From: Calamus simplicifolius
Lineage: Eukaryota; Streptophyta; Magnoliopsida; Arecales; Arecaceae
Reading direction: 5' to 3'
DNA: 64,000 nt
NCBI GenBank assembly: GCA_900491605.1
Contig: UESW01004374.1
Span: forward strand, 746,825-810,824
Part shown: positions 1-13,534 of the stretch, in pieces
Layout of the letters: the number at the start of each line of letters is the position of its first letter
How positions within the stretch are numbered: the first letter of the stretch is position 1
Notes under the pieces: generated by a model
The model's input: the letters and a program-made list of their open reading frames with translations, nothing else
Told to the model about the DNA's origin: nothing
The model's database searches: none
Program-made: the position numbers and the translations under genes

Positions 1-3000
1 GTTTTTTTTTAGCCACTTTTTGTTAGCCTCTATTCTTATTTATGTTATTTTTGATATTGCAGAGAACTTGTGCATCATGGGACAATCCTACTAAAGGATA
101 GTCTTTATTTAATAATTGAAGATTGTTTGGAGGATATGTAGTGTGATATTATGATTATATTTTAATTCAGAGGTTTTCTTCTATTTTAAAATGGAGCTAG
201 CGTTCCTATTTTCTCCTGCATTAGAGGGTGTCCTTAATTGATATCATAGTTATATTTTGTACCTTTATATTTTTAATTGTCATTTTTAGCATTAATTTAT
301 AATTAGTCGGTCTCCTTTTGGGCACTAAATCTTTTTTTTTGGACTAGTATCTTTATTTGCTTCGCTAGAACACCTTGATTTTATCGGTGAAGGCAAGATG
401 GTGGAATTAGAGTTACGAAGTAATTTTTTCCAAAGAGATTCCTCATAAGATGCAGAACCATTTACTGGTATATTTTTCATTAAATGTATTTTATTTTAGT
501 TACTATTTCATCTTAAAGTATATGCTAGCTTAAGTCATTCTTTATTTTGTATGTGCAAATTATTTTCTTTTATGTTGTTGTACAAGGAAGTCTGTTTAGG
601 TAGTTTTGGCTGAAGTGAATGGGTACCACTAGCTTACATTATTGATTTTATTGCTATTATTAATAGTTGTTTCTTCCTACATTGTTAATATTTTGATTAT
701 TGTTGCAATTTTGACATTAGTAAAGAAAGTGGATGATTTTGGTATGTTGCAAATGTGCCTATATCGGGATTTTGGTATGTTGCAAATGTGCTTATATCAA
801 GTACCATACCCTGGTGCTTTATGTTGTAGTTATTATATTATAAGCATTTTTGTTTTTAATTTTTTTCCTCAGTTGTAGTTTAAAATTTATTTGTGTCCCC
901 TGGTCTTTTTGGTTGCGGTACTTATCATATTTTGGAACATGCTTCACCCCAATGAATGGTGAACTCAATTTCTTGTTATTGTGTTTGGGCTATCTATCGG
1001 TTCCTTTTGTCACTATGCTGCACTTTGAAAGAATTGGATTGTAGTGGTTTATTTTTTTTTAATTTTTTTGATACGAATTTCTAATCTTTAATTATGGGGT
1101 GATGATGGTATCTTTTTTCTATGCTAGCTAATCATCAGGAACAATAAAGGTTAATTTAATATGTCCTATTGCTGATGAACAAAATGCAGTTCATGATTTT
1201 GTCCAAGTTGAAGGTTTCATCATTTTTTCATCATTAATTTATAATTATCAATCTTCATTCTAAGCATTGATTTCTAATCTTTGATTTGATCTGCGATTTC
1301 CATGGAGGAATTATGGAGGAAAGATTTTCCATGGAGGCTTTTTCATATCGAAAATGATATGGATACTAGGATGATGGGTGGATTTGCGGCTCACATGCAG
1401 CATTGAGTTTCTCTTTTGTATTTTAGTTCTTTCTATGTTCTAAAATCTCATTTGTTCCATTTATGTTGGTTAACATGTGATAGTTTTGTGTCATTAGTTT
1501 GACCATGTGAGCAATCAAGACATTTTGGATAGTCGAAAGTAGATTTTTTTTTTTAATCATAAAGGGGGTTCGTTAACTTTGTTTCTAGAATTGGTTAATA
1601 CTAAGTTTTTTTAGCCCCTTATTCTTAGCCTCTATTCTTATTTATATTATTTTTGATGTTGCAGAGAGCTTGTGTATCATGGACAATCCTACTCAAGGGT
1701 AGTCTTTATTTGATAATTAAAGATTATTTGGAGGATATGTAGAGTGTGATATTATGATTATATTTTAATTCAGGTATTTTTCTTTTTTAAAATGGAGCTA
1801 GCATTCCTATTTTCTTTTCATTAGAGGGTGTTTTTAATTTATATCATAGTTATTTTTTGTGTATCTTTATGTTCCTAATTGTCAGTTTTAGCATTAATTT
1901 ATAATTCATCGGTCTTCTTTTTGGGCACTGAAATTTTCATTTTTGGGCTACGATCCTTGTTTGCTTCGCTATAATACCTTGATTTTATCGGTGAAGGCAA
2001 GATGATGGAATTGGAGTTACGAAGTGAGTTTTTACTAAGAGATTCCTCGTAAGATGAACCATTTTTTGGTACATCTTTTACTAAATGCATTTTGTTTTAG
2101 TTGCTATTTCATCTAAAAGTATCTTTGTTAAGTCATTCTTTATTTTGTAGGCGTAAATTATTTCCTCTATGCTGTTTTACAAGGAAGTCTGTTTAGGTGG
2201 CTTTGGCTGAAGTGAATGGGTACCACTAGTCTACGTCATTAATTTTATTTTGTCATCCTTAATAGTTGTTCCTTCCTACTTCATTGTCAGTATTTGGATT
2301 ATTGTTGTAATTTTCACATTAGTGGAGAAAGTGGATGATTTTGGTATGTTGCAAATGTGCTTATATCGAGTACTATTTCGTGGTGCTTCATATTGTAATT
2401 ATTATCTTATAAACGTTTATCTTTTTGATTTTTTTTTCTCAGTAGTAGTTTAAAACTTGTTAGTGTCCCTGGTCCTTTTGGTTGTGGTACTTGTCATATT
2501 TTGAAACATGCTTTACTGCAATATGTGGTGAACTCCATTTCTTATTGTTATTGCGTTTGGGCTATCTTTTGGTTCTTTTTGTAGTGGTTTAATTTTTTTT
2601 ATTTTTTTATAGGGGTTTCTAATCTTTGATGGTGGGGTATGATGGTATGTTTTCCTATGCTAGTTAACCTTCATGAACTATAAAGGTTAATTTTTAGTTC
2701 TTTCTATGTTCTAAAATCTCATTCGTTCCATTTATGTTGGTTAACACTCGGTGGTTTTGTCATTAGTTTGACTATGAGAGCGGTCAAGACATTTTGGGTG
2801 GATGAGAGTAGATTTTTTTTTAAATCATAAAGGGGCCTCAACTTTGATTTTAGAATTGGTTAATACTAAGTTTTTATTTTTTGGCCCTTATACTTAGCCT
2901 CTATTCTTAAGCATGTTATTTGATGTTGCAGAGAGCTTGTGCGTCATAGGACAATCCATCCTGCTTAGGGGGTGGTCTTTATCTGATAATTGAAGATTTA

Positions 3001-6000
3001 TGAAGGGGTTTTCTCATATTTTAAAATGGAGCTAGCTTTCCTAATTTTTTTCTACATTAGATGGTGTCCTTAATTTATATCATAGTAATTTTTTTATGTA
3101 CCTTTATGTTCCTAATTATCCTTTTCAGAGCTGATTTATAATTTGTCAGTCTTCGTTCTAGGCACTAATATTTTTCTTGTTGGGCTAATATCTTTTTGGT
3201 CTTTTTTTGCTTTGCCAAACATCTTGATTTTATCGGTGAAGGCAAGATGGTGGAATTGGAGTTGCGAAGTAATTTTTAACAAAAAGATTCCTCAGTGACT
3301 TTGGCTTTGGCTGAAGGGAACAGGTGCCACTAGCTTACATCATCGATTTTATTGTTGTTATCATTGACAGTGTTCCTTTATTTTTCATTGTCAATATTTG
3401 GATTATTGATGATTTTGGATTGCTACAATTTTGACATTAATGAAGAAAGTGAATGATTTTGGTATGTTGCAAATGTGCTTATATTGAAAATTATCCCTGG
3501 TGCTTCATATTGTAGTTTATTATCTTACAAATATTTATGTTTTTAATTTTTTTGGCTTAGTACTAGTTTAAAATTTATCACTGTTCCTTGGTCCCTTTGG
3601 TTGTGGTACTTGCCATATTTTGAAACATGCTTTACATCAATGTGTAATGAACTCCATTTCTTCTTGTTATTGTGTTTGGGCTATTTTTCGGTTCTTTTTG
3701 TCGCTATGCTGCACTTCGAAAGAATTGGATTATAGTGGTTTAATTTTTTTAAAATTTTTATTATAGAGGTTTTTTTGTCTTTGATAGGGGGGTGATGATA
3801 TCTTTTTCTATGCTAATTGATAATCAAAAACTATAAAGGTTAATTTATTATTTATCCTATTGCAGATGAACAAAATGCAGTTTATGATTTTGCTCAAGTT
3901 GAAGATTTCATAATTTTTTCAACATTAATTTATAATTTATCAATATTCAATCTAAGCTTGATTTCTAATATTTGATTTGATATGCGATGACATGGAGGAG
4001 TTGTGATGGAGGAAAGGTTTTTCATATCGGAAATAATATGGATACCATGATGATAAGTGAATTTGTGACCGAGTATCTTTTTTGTTTTTTAGTTCTCTAT
4101 ATTCTAAAATCTTATTCGTTCCATTTATGTTGGTTAATACTTGATTATTGTGTCATTAGTTTGACTAGGGGAGCGAGACATTTTGTGTGGACGAAAGTGG
4201 ATTATTATTTTTAATTATAAAGGTGATTCCTCAACTTTGATTTTAGAATTGCTTAATACTAAGTTTTTTTTTTTTTTTGCCCTTATGCTTAGCCTTTATT
4301 CTTAAGTCTGTTATTTCTAATGTTGCAGAGAGCTTGTGCATCATGGGACAATCCTGCTCGAGGATGGTTTTTATCTGAAAATTGAAGATTGTTTGAAGGA
4401 AATGTAGATATTATGATTTTTTTAATCAAAAAAATTTTAATATTTTAAATTGGAGTTTGCATTACTATTTTTTCCTGAATTAGAGGATGACCTTAATTAT
4501 ATCATAATTAGTTTTTATGTACCTTTTATGTTCCTAATTGTCATTTTCAGCATTAACTTTTAATATGTTAGTCTGTGTTCTGAGCACTGAAATTTTTTTT
4601 TTTGGGTTAGCATCTTTATATATTTCGTTAGAATATCTTGATTTTATCGATGAAGGCAAGATGGTGGAATTGGAGTTGCAAAGTGATTTTTCACAAAGAG
4701 GTTCCTTATAAGTTGAAACATTTACTGGTACATCTATCACTGAATGCATTTTGTTTTAATTGCCATTTCATAAATATATACTAGCTTATATCATTCTTTA
4801 TTTTGTAGGCTTTAGGGAATGTGTACCACTAGCTTACATCATTGATTTTATTATTGTTATCATTGACAGGTGTTCCTACTTCGTTGTCAATATTTGGATT
4901 GTTGATGATTTTGGTTTACTGCAATTTTGGTATTAGTGAAGAAAGTGGATGATTTTGATATGTTGCAGATGTGCTTATATCGGGTACTATACTCTGGTGC
5001 TTCATATTGTAATTATTATCTTACAAACGTTTAAGTTCTTTTTTTTTTCTCTGTACTAGTTTAAATTTATCAGTATCCCTTGGTTCTTTTGGTTGTAGCA
5101 CTTATCATATTTTGAATAATGCCTTCCTGAAATGTGTGGTAAACTTCATTTTTTTTATTTCATTTGGGCTATCTTTCGATTCTTTTCGTCATTATGCTGC
5201 TTGTTATTTTGTAGGCGCTATTAGTCTTTTATTTGAAAATCTATTTCTTTTATCTTTGTTGTTCTTTCATTGTTTTAACATAACATCGGTTTGATCATTG
5301 AAGGCACTTTGGAGGATTGTGTGAGATATTTTTTTGTGATAGGGCTGCTTATCTTTCATGGTTGAAAGGATTTGTACTAACCTTTTCTCCCATACCCAGT
5401 GGTTTTACTATTTATGTTTCTTACTTTTAGGTGGCTTTTGGTGAATGCCTAATAGTTGGCATCTTTTATTTATTTTTTAGTTATCATTTACGTCATTAGC
5501 TACTTTATTGGTTGATCTTTAGCATTGAGATTATTGATGAGTTTGGTGTACAGCCGTAGATGTTAGTTTATAGATTTGTTTTTGTTGATGAGCTTCATTT
5601 TTCAAGTTTTTCGGTAGAGAGTTTGTCCTTTATTTTGTGGTCATTGTTTATATATTTTTATGTCCTAAGGGAGAAGAGGTTCACTAACATATTATTCTTT
5701 ATATTGTTTTATTATTTATTGGTCTCCACTATGGATTGGTAACCGCAGATGGATCTAGGATGATTCCTAAAGTTTTGGAATTGAAAATTTTGTAATGAAC
5801 TTTGAGGTTTTTTTTGGCTCTTCTGTTTGAGTTTGTGCAACCCTGATTTATAAGATTTTGTGCACTTTTATTTACTTTTATTCGTTTCACCATTACCTTG
5901 ATTTGATATTGAAATCGTGTGGAAAAATGGCATCAAACCATATGTTTTTTGTTGTATAATGGTGTAACTTGCCTTCCATAGTGGAGTCCGTTTTCTAGTA

Positions 6001-6400
6001 CGATAAGTGTCTGTGTGATATACTATTTATCCTATTCTTATCAAAGAGCTTGTGTTCCAAGGATCTCCCATGCTTAAAGAAGAAAATCCACTTTTGTTTG
6101 TGGAATATTATCTTCTTAATTTTCTTTCTTTTATGATAGAATTGCTACCTCGAATTATGAGTGTATGCTCAGTGATGAGTCGCCTGCTTGTTATATGGTT
6201 GATTCTATTTCTTTTCTCATGTTATTTTCTTTGTAAGGTTGGTTTTACAAGGATCTTCATTTGGTTATGTGTTTGGTTTATTTCTTACCCTCCCTTTTGT
6301 CTCTAAACAACACTATTTTTATAAGGAGACGACGCATCCTCAGTTTTATGAGCGATAGTATAGCAGTATTGTTGATTTCACTTTGTTCCAAATTCTCAAT
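1..6400. repeat. Diverged tandem repeat block, unit about 1.3-1.7 kb
   Basis: A long T-rich, gene-free stretch is built from about five diverged direct copies of one unit. The anchor 'gagagcttgtgcatcatgg' or a close variant recurs at about 61, 1664, 2931, 4327 and 6045. A second anchor, 'ggtgaaggcaagatgg', recurs at about 390, 1993, 3236 and 4652. A third, 'gggtaccactagcttac' or variants, follows each (about 620, 2218, 3325, 4824). Copies are full of small indels, so duplication is old. No copy carries a convincing long reading frame on the plus strand. The plus-strand T bias resembles plant intron sequence, so this may be a transcribed intron or decayed element; I cannot tell which. Confidence 0.75.
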
Positions 6401-7080
6401 TATTTCTATTGGGTCAAGTTTAAACATTCTCATTTGTTTCACCAATAATAATTGAAGACAATACAGTGGAACTGGTATGTGTATGTTGCTTCGTGAAGGT
6501 GTTCTCTTAATTTTGGCATTTGATTTGATAAAATGAATTTTTTCCATGCGAACAATCATTTGTTATTTCTTCTTGTTGCAAAACTTGTGCAGGGGGCATT
6601 ATTGTTTATCAATAAGGGTTAGGAAACTTATGCAATTCTTTATGCTTTGCCTTTTCTTTTTAGTTTTTGTCTCTGAGCCCGTGAGCATTTTAAAAATATG
6701 AAGACACCGGTTTAAACATAAGAGAAGGGTTGTCAGCTAGCTGGGTTACTTGCTGTTAGCATTATATATTTATTGGTTACAGACTTTTGTTTCTTTGAAC
6801 TTTTGTTATTAGTTTGCCATTTATTGTGGTCCTTGTCCCCCAAGGCTGTGGAAGTGGTACTTTTCAGATTCTAGAAAATTCTTAAACTTCTATCTGATAG
6901 GCTTCATTTTCTTTCATGGTGTTTGAGCTATATTGGCTGTTGTCTTTTATCCATATAATCTTTGAAGTACCATATATCTACTCTTGATAGGTGGGTTATT
7001 GTTGCAATCTATTAGGGTCTATTGTTTTGTCTTTGTATGAAATCTTAATTATTTATTTTAGGCTGACCAGAATCATGAAT
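6401..7080. other. Gene-free AT-rich stretch
   Basis: T-rich DNA continuous with the repeat block before it. No reading frame, RNA gene or clear repeat is visible. Confidence 0.5.
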
Positions 7081-7620
7081 TGATCTTTGAATGCTATATG
7101 GAGGAACTAGGGTGAAGAAATGATTTCTCGTTATAGTGGTTCCTTGATGTTGAATTCATTGCAACTTTTTTATTCATAGTGTTGTTGATGTTGTTTTAGA
7201 AGATATTATATTTTGCATTATACCTTAGGTTTCTTAATATTGGTTTTTCGATGTTGCTTTTCAACCAATCAATGGGCTTGGTATACCGTAGTGTGCCACT
7301 TTAGATAGTTTCTGAATTTGTTTGTTCTTTGATGAGCTTTCTTTTTACCCTTTTGTTGATTTGTAGCTCATTTTAGCCCTTATTTAGCTTTTATGTAAAA
7401 TCAGTTTTGTAGGATGTGAAAGATCTAGGGCATAATGTGGATACTAATATTGTGTCATTTTTTGCTATTACAAACCTTGGCTTCTTTTCTTTATTTTTTA
7501 TGACCATATTTTATAATTTCATGGTTTATATTATGTGGTACATGAGTTTGGATTTTTTTTTGTGATATATTCTCGAGAGACATTATTTTTATGCTGGTTA
7601 TGATATTGTTATAGAATTTA
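7081..7620 (+). repeat. Direct repeat copy L flanking a tandem array
   Basis: This segment is matched by 9330-9770. Shared landmarks are 'ggttccttgatgttgaatt' (7139 and 9374), 'gtaaaatcagttttgtagga' (7395 and 9568) and 'ctcgagagacatta' (7572 and 9749). The two copies bracket the ~155-bp tandem array, which suggests the array expanded inside an older duplication. Confidence 0.75.
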
Positions 7621-7999
7621 CATAGGAATATACATATTATGCACGATACATTTTTGTAGGAACTTATTGAGTTTTTTACTATTATTTTCATAAGTATTTT
7701 TTCTTTTAATTTTATCTTCTATAAAACTTTGAGGTGGTATAAATTTAATAACTTTGTATGTCGTTTATCGTTATTGTGTTTTTAGAATTCCTAGCTAATT
7801 TTTAGTTGTGTCAACTTTTAAAATATATGTATCTGCTCATCTCATGATGAGGTCACCTACATTGTATGTATTCCTATGTAATTGCACAATAGTTTCACCA
7901 TCGGATAAGATTTGGTAAATGGTTTTATGATTCTCTTTGATAAGAGTTTTCGTATTTATCTATTCGTTGATTGCCTTACAAAGTTATTGAAGAATTCAT

Positions 8000-9230
8000 T
8001 CTTCTAGAAGGAGTTTGCTTATTTAAGTTGATGCAATTTTTTTTTGAATTGTTTCTTGATGTTATGAACATGTTGCTTAATTTTCTTCTATGATATATCT
8101 GATTCGTGTCTGGATGGATACATTTATTTTATAATAGATCAGTCCTGTTAGGTAGCCTTCTGAGAGGAGTTTGCTTATTTAAGTTGGTATAAGTATTTTT
8201 TTTGTTTGAATTATTTTTTGATGTTATGAACATGTGGCTTGTTTTTCTTCTGTGTTGTGTTTGATTTGTGTCTGGATGGATGAATTTGTTTTATCATAGA
8301 TCGATCATGTTAGGTGGTCTTCTGAGAGGAGTTTGCTATTTAAGTTAAAAGTTTTTTTTTTGTTTGAATTATGTCTTGATATTATGAACATGTGGCTTGA
8401 TTTTCTTCTGTGGTATCTTGATTTTCTTCTGTAATGTGTTTGATTCGCGTCTCGATGGATGCATTTGTTTTATCATAGACCAGTCCTATTAGGTGGTCTT
8501 CTGAGAGGAGTTTGCTATTTAAATTGATGTAAGTTTTTTTGTTTAAATTGTTTCTTGATATAAACATATGGCTTGATTTTCTTCTGTGATGTGTCTAAGT
8601 TACATCGAGATGGATGCATTTGTTTTATCATAGATCAGTTTTATTAGGTGGTCTTCTAAAAGGAGTTTGCTCTTTAAATTGATGCAAGTTTTCTTTGTTT
8701 GAATTGTTTCTTGATGTTATGAACATGTGGCTTGATTTTTTGTATGGTGTTTGACTCCCGTCTAGATGGATTTTATTTATTTTATCAAAGATCAATCTTG
8801 TTAGGTGGTCTTTTGAGAGAAGTTTTGCTTATTTAAGTTGATGCAAGTTTTTTTTTGTTTGAATTGTTTCTTAGCTTAATTTTCTTCTGTGGTGTGTCTA
8901 ATTCTTGTCTAAATGGATGTATTGGTTTTATTATAAATCAATCCTGTTTGGTGGTCTTTTAAGAGGAGCTTTGCATATTTAAACTGATCAAGTTTTTTTT
9001 GTTTGAATTATTTCTTAGCTTTGATTTTCTTCTGTGGTGTGTCTAGATGGATGCATTTATTTTATCATATATCAGTCAGGTGGTTTATTTAAGTTGAAGC
9101 AAGTTTTTTTTATTTAAATTGTTTCTTGATGTTATAAACATGTGTTGGTTTTCTTTTATTGTGTCTGATTCGTATATGAATGGATGCATTTATCATTGCT
9201 ACATGGATTTATTTTTGGTATGCTGCAGTT
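8000..9230 (+). repeat. Tandem array, about 8 copies of a ~155-bp unit
   Basis: The anchor 'gtttgc(tt)atttaa' recurs at about 8013, 8169, 8331, 8510, 8665, 8823, 8969 and 9085, with spacing of about 116-179 bases. Each unit also carries 'gaacatgtggcttgattttcttctgtg', a 'gatggatgcatttgttttatca' segment and 'taggtggtcttctgagagg', with the longer anchors imperfect in most copies. Units differ by point changes and by T-run length. No coding potential is seen. Confidence 0.85.
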
Positions 9231-9259
9231 ATTTTAGGCTTTTGGATGTTTTCTTATCA

Positions 9260-9280
9260 TATACGCGTGCGCGCGTATGT
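9260..9280. repeat. Short alternating purine-pyrimidine tract
   Basis: 'cgcgtgcgcgcgtatgtg' is a small CG/TG-alternating run, capable in principle of Z-DNA. It is notable only because the surroundings are AT-rich. Confidence 0.5.
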
Positions 9281-9329
9281 GTATAGAGGAGTTTATTTAG
9301 CTTATCACTATCTATACTGGTCTCAAGCC

Positions 9330-9770
9330 TGAATGAGAAAAGTAGAGAGGACTGATGATTTCTCCTTATGGTGGTTCCTTGATGTTGAATTTATTGCACC
9401 TTTTTTTTCACAGTGTTGTGATTTGTTTAAGAAAATATTATATTTTGCAGTATACCTTAGGTTCTTTAGTATTGATTTTTCGATGTTGATTTTCAACCAA
9501 TCAATGGGCTTTCTTTTTGTTCTTTTGTAGATATTTAGCTCATTTTAGCCCTTATTCGGCTTTCATGTAAAATCAGTTTTGTAGGATATGAAAGATCTAG
9601 GGAATAATGTGGATATTATTGTTGAGTCATTTTTTGTCATTATGGACCTTGGTTTATTTTCTTTAGCTTCTTTTTATGACCACATTTTATGATTTCAGGG
9701 TTTATAATATGTGGTGCATTGAGTTTGATTTTTTTTTTGTAATATCTCCTCGAGAGACATTATGTGGTTC
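9330..9770 (+). repeat. Direct repeat copy R flanking a tandem array
   Basis: Right partner of the 7081-7620 segment, with the same ordered landmarks, shortened by indels. See the left copy. Confidence 0.75.
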
Positions 9771-11024
9771 TTTGGTTGTTTTGGTTCTCAGCATAGCTTC
9801 TTAGCTAGCTTACCTTCTTTTTTATTCATGTTGTTCCAATGGTCTTTTTCTTTTCCATTATTTGGATGATATGTTGCTTATTAGGTGAGTTCCCTGTCGT
9901 AATGCCAAAGTCAATTTTTTCTCCCAGTTTAGTGAATGCACTTATTGTCTATCATGCTTGTATTTTGATATTTGGTTAGAGCTGTACATGAAAACAGGAA
10001 CGTAGTGATATTATACAACAATATCTTATGGCTTCTTATGTATTAATTTTTGGACTGATGACACTTTTCGAAATACTATCGTATTAAATTGTGAAGTCAT
10101 AAAACTAAGGGTTGCAGCAGCGGAGCATATATCCAAGGTGATGCTGTTGTGATTTTTGATTATGCTATTTTCTACATTTAATTGTTTAGCTAAGTTGCTG
10201 AAAGAATTATATCGCTGAATTTTTTGATTTTGTAACTTGGTGTAAGATTCAAGGACTTTTGCATTTTTTTTTCTAAGTACCCTCTCCTTTCTTATTAATA
10301 TTTATTGATCTTGGTGATAGTCTCGATGAGCAGAATGAAGGAAGCGGATTTATGGAGCTGACCCCATGTAGTTTGGAAAAAGGCTTAGATGAGTTAAGTT
10401 GAGTTGTGATAGTCTTTGGGGGTTTTGTTTGGAAGTTTCTTTTTCTTTTTCATTTTCTTTTTATGCTTTTTCTCTTTGCAGCTTGCATCAATCTTTATGT
10501 CTTTGCTTTCTAGAGTGGTGTAGACATTTAACAAAATGTCTCTTTTGGGTTTAGCCAAACTATACCAAACTAGTCCAGCTCGGAGCAGTTCAGCCTTCTA
10601 GTTCAATACGAGAGGGTAAACCATCCTGAACCACCCATGCTGCCCCTGTATGACATATCGAATTGCCTCATTCTGAATTAAACCATCTAGTTTAACTTGG
10701 TACAATGGCAACATGGAGTGGGGACTTTTCGGTCCACTTAATCAATACATCACCGGTTTGGTACATTCAGTACTCAACTACATTTGGTATTTGGTATGAG
10801 AAACCTTGGCCCCTTCAACTTCTTATTTATAACACTCTTTGACTGAGTAGTAATATCTAATTATTGGTAATAGTGATAATCATTGCTTTGAAAAAAGATT
10901 ATCTGAAGCTATAAGTTCATTCATTCAAACTTCAATATATGGCTAATCAATGCTTGTCCATAAGTTACTATATTGCACCACTAGATCATGTAAAAAGGTG
11001 CTAAAGATATTTCTACTTAAAAAT
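9771..11024. other. Gene-free stretch with a possible RTE/SINE tail
   Basis: No gene is visible. At about 10328-10412 the string 'gagctgaccccatgtagttt' followed by 'ggcttagatgagtt' resembles the shared 3' tail of plant RTE LINEs and Au-like SINEs. The upstream body of such an element is not recognisable, so this is at most a truncated tail. 10560-10800 is richer in C/A than its flanks but shows no identifiable feature. Confidence 0.35.
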
Positions 11025-11640
11025 GAGACGATCCTACTCAAGGATAGTCTTTATCTGATAACTAAAAATTATTTGGAGAAAATATAGTGTGATACTATGA
11101 TTTTTTTTAATTAAGAGGTTTTCTCATATTTTAAATTGGAGTTAGCATTTCTATTTTTTTCTGCATTAGTGTGTCTTTAATTTATATCATAGTTATTTTT
11201 TGTGTACCTTTATGTTCCTAGTTTCTCTTCTCAGCATTAGTTTATAATCTGTCAGTCTTTGTTTTGGGTACTGAAATTTTTCTTTTTGGGCTAGTATCTT
11301 AGTTTGCATGCTAAAACACCTTGATTTTATTGGTGAAGGCAAGATGGTGGAATTGGAGTTGTGAAGTGATTTTTTACAAAGAGATTTCTCATAAGTTAAC
11401 CATTTACTGGTATATTTGTCACCGAATGCATTTTCTTTCGGTTGTCATTTTATCTAAAAGTATCTACTAGGTTATGTCATTCTTTATATTGTAGCTGTAA
11501 ATTATTTTCTCTTTATGCTGTCGTATAAGGAAGTATGTTTAGGTGACTTTGGCTGAAGGGAACGGGTACCACTAGCTTATGTCATTGATTTTATTGTTGT
11601 TATCACAGTTGTTCCTTTATGTTTCGTAGATTTTATTGAG
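11025..11640 (+). repeat. Distant extra copy of the 1-6 kb repeat unit
   Basis: It starts with 'gatcctactcaaggatagtc' near 11030, then 'ggtgaaggcaagatggtgg' near 11334 and 'cgggtaccactagcttatg' near 11564. These are the ordered landmarks of the 1-6 kb units, so this is a dispersed or separated sixth copy. Confidence 0.75.
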
Positions 11641-12029
11641 TCTAGGATGGTGCATCCTCAATAATTTTTTTTTCTCTTTAGTAGTTTTTCTTCCCTCTCT
11701 CTCTCTATAATAAATAAATAATATAATAAAACAAATTTTATTGTGATATTCCTAGAAAGGTTAACTTTAAAAAAATAAAAGAGACTCCTAGAATTTGTCA
11801 TGATGCTACAGGAAATTGCCTACTTAGTGACGGAAGATCAGAAACTTTCCACTAATAACAGTAGCCGATATTTTTTTTGTACCATCAAAGTGCAAACAAG
11901 CAACTTTCTCCTTCACAAAAGAAACAATTTCTGAAAAAGAAATTCGCATTGCTCCCAAACCTTACCTTATTCTCCAAAACAATGATCCCTGCCAGCAGTG
12001 GCAATTTCTGCCCAACTTTGAGGAATCAA
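11641..12029. other. Upstream region of the TRN1 pseudogene
   Basis: AT-rich, with a short CT run near 11690-11706. An in-frame ATG at 11982 could extend the following gene by 16 codons, but the start at 12030 fits the family N-terminus better. No clear TATA box is seen at the expected distance. Confidence 0.4.
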
Positions 12030-13534
12030 ATGTCATCCGAACAGAACATCAGAGATCTCCATTGGGCTCTGCAAACGATCAGGTCAGGAAACAATATGAA
12101 CCTGCAAAGCATTTCCTTCTACCAGTCTCAGTCCTCAAGCTCTTCTTGCCAGGAAACAGAGAATTCAATAAGCATCGTCATCTCTAAAAACAATGACAGC
12201 ATTCAAAATTTTTGTCAGATTTTGACTGATCTTGCAGCACTGGGAGACAACTGCAAAAGCCTAGCAAACTTGCCATTTCATGGTGTTGAATGGGAGCAGA
12301 GGCAACGGCAAAGTCTCCATGCATTACTTAACATCAATTCAAGAATTAAACAGCTTGAGTTCCGAAGAAACATGTTTGGCATGGAAGGTTTGTCTAAGCT
12401 GTCAGATATACTTGAAAAAAATAATGGGATCAAAGTACTTATACTCTCTGGGTGCCAGATTCAATAGATGGGGGCAAGGTTCCTTGCTTCAGCATTAACT
12501 AAAAATGACACTGGAAGAGTTACATATATGGGAGGACTCCATTGGTTCCAAAGGAGCAGAAGAACTTTCAAGAATGATTGAGGTGAACTCTACGCTGAAG
12601 CTGTTGATAATATTTGACAAGGATTCCATCACTGCAACCCCCCTCATCTTTGCAGTACTAGCAAGGAGTCGGACCATGGAAGTTCACGTGTAGTAGAGAT
12701 AATGGTGACAAGAGCTCCAAAGTGGTTGAATTTATGCCCGGGACCAACACACTGAGAATTTATAATCTCAACTCTTCTGGTTCTCTGAGAGTTGCATGTT
12801 CTTTGGAGTGGAATACAACTGTAAAAATATTGGACATGACAGGCATCCGACTGAAATCGAAATGGGCCAGAGAGTTTAGAAGAGTTCTGGAACAAAACAG
12901 GAGCCTCAAAGACGTCAAATTGTCGAGAACTTGCCTTCGAGACGAGGCAGTTGTGTACATAGCTGCTGGACTTTTCAAGAACCAATTCTTGGAAAAATTG
13001 CAGTTGGATGGGAACTGGTTTGGTGGAGTTGGGGTGGAGCATTTACTCTGCCCCCTTAGTAGGTTCTCTGCAGCGCAGAACCAAGCAAATGCCACTCTGA
13101 AATCACTTGCTTTTGGCGGAGGGAAAACAACTATAGGAAGAGATGGTGTAATAGCACTCTTGCGAATGCTGGAGACAAACCAGACTCTAGTCCAGTTGAG
13201 TATCTGTGATGATACAAGCTTGAAATCAGATGATATTGTCAAAATATTTAGGACCTGCAAAGAAATGCTACTTTGCAATGCCTGTCACTGAAGGGCTGCA
13301 GAGGTGTTGAAGGGGAATTAGTGTCACAGGCCATAATGGAAACATTGCAGATAAATCCTTGGATTGAAGAAATTGATCTCACTGGCACACCTTTGCAGAT
13401 TGCTGGAAGACAAAGAATTTATGAGAAACTAGGACAGAATGCGAGTCTCGTTCTGGAGAAGGACTTGCTCGATGATCTGCCATTGACCATGCCGACATGC
13501 TGTAGAGTATTCTTCTGTGGCCAAGAATATGCAG

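Noticed and set aside
12644..13278. Minus-strand frames of 132 and 172 codons over TRN1
   Set aside because: They are shadows of the plus-strand TRN1 exon, which matches the family throughout.
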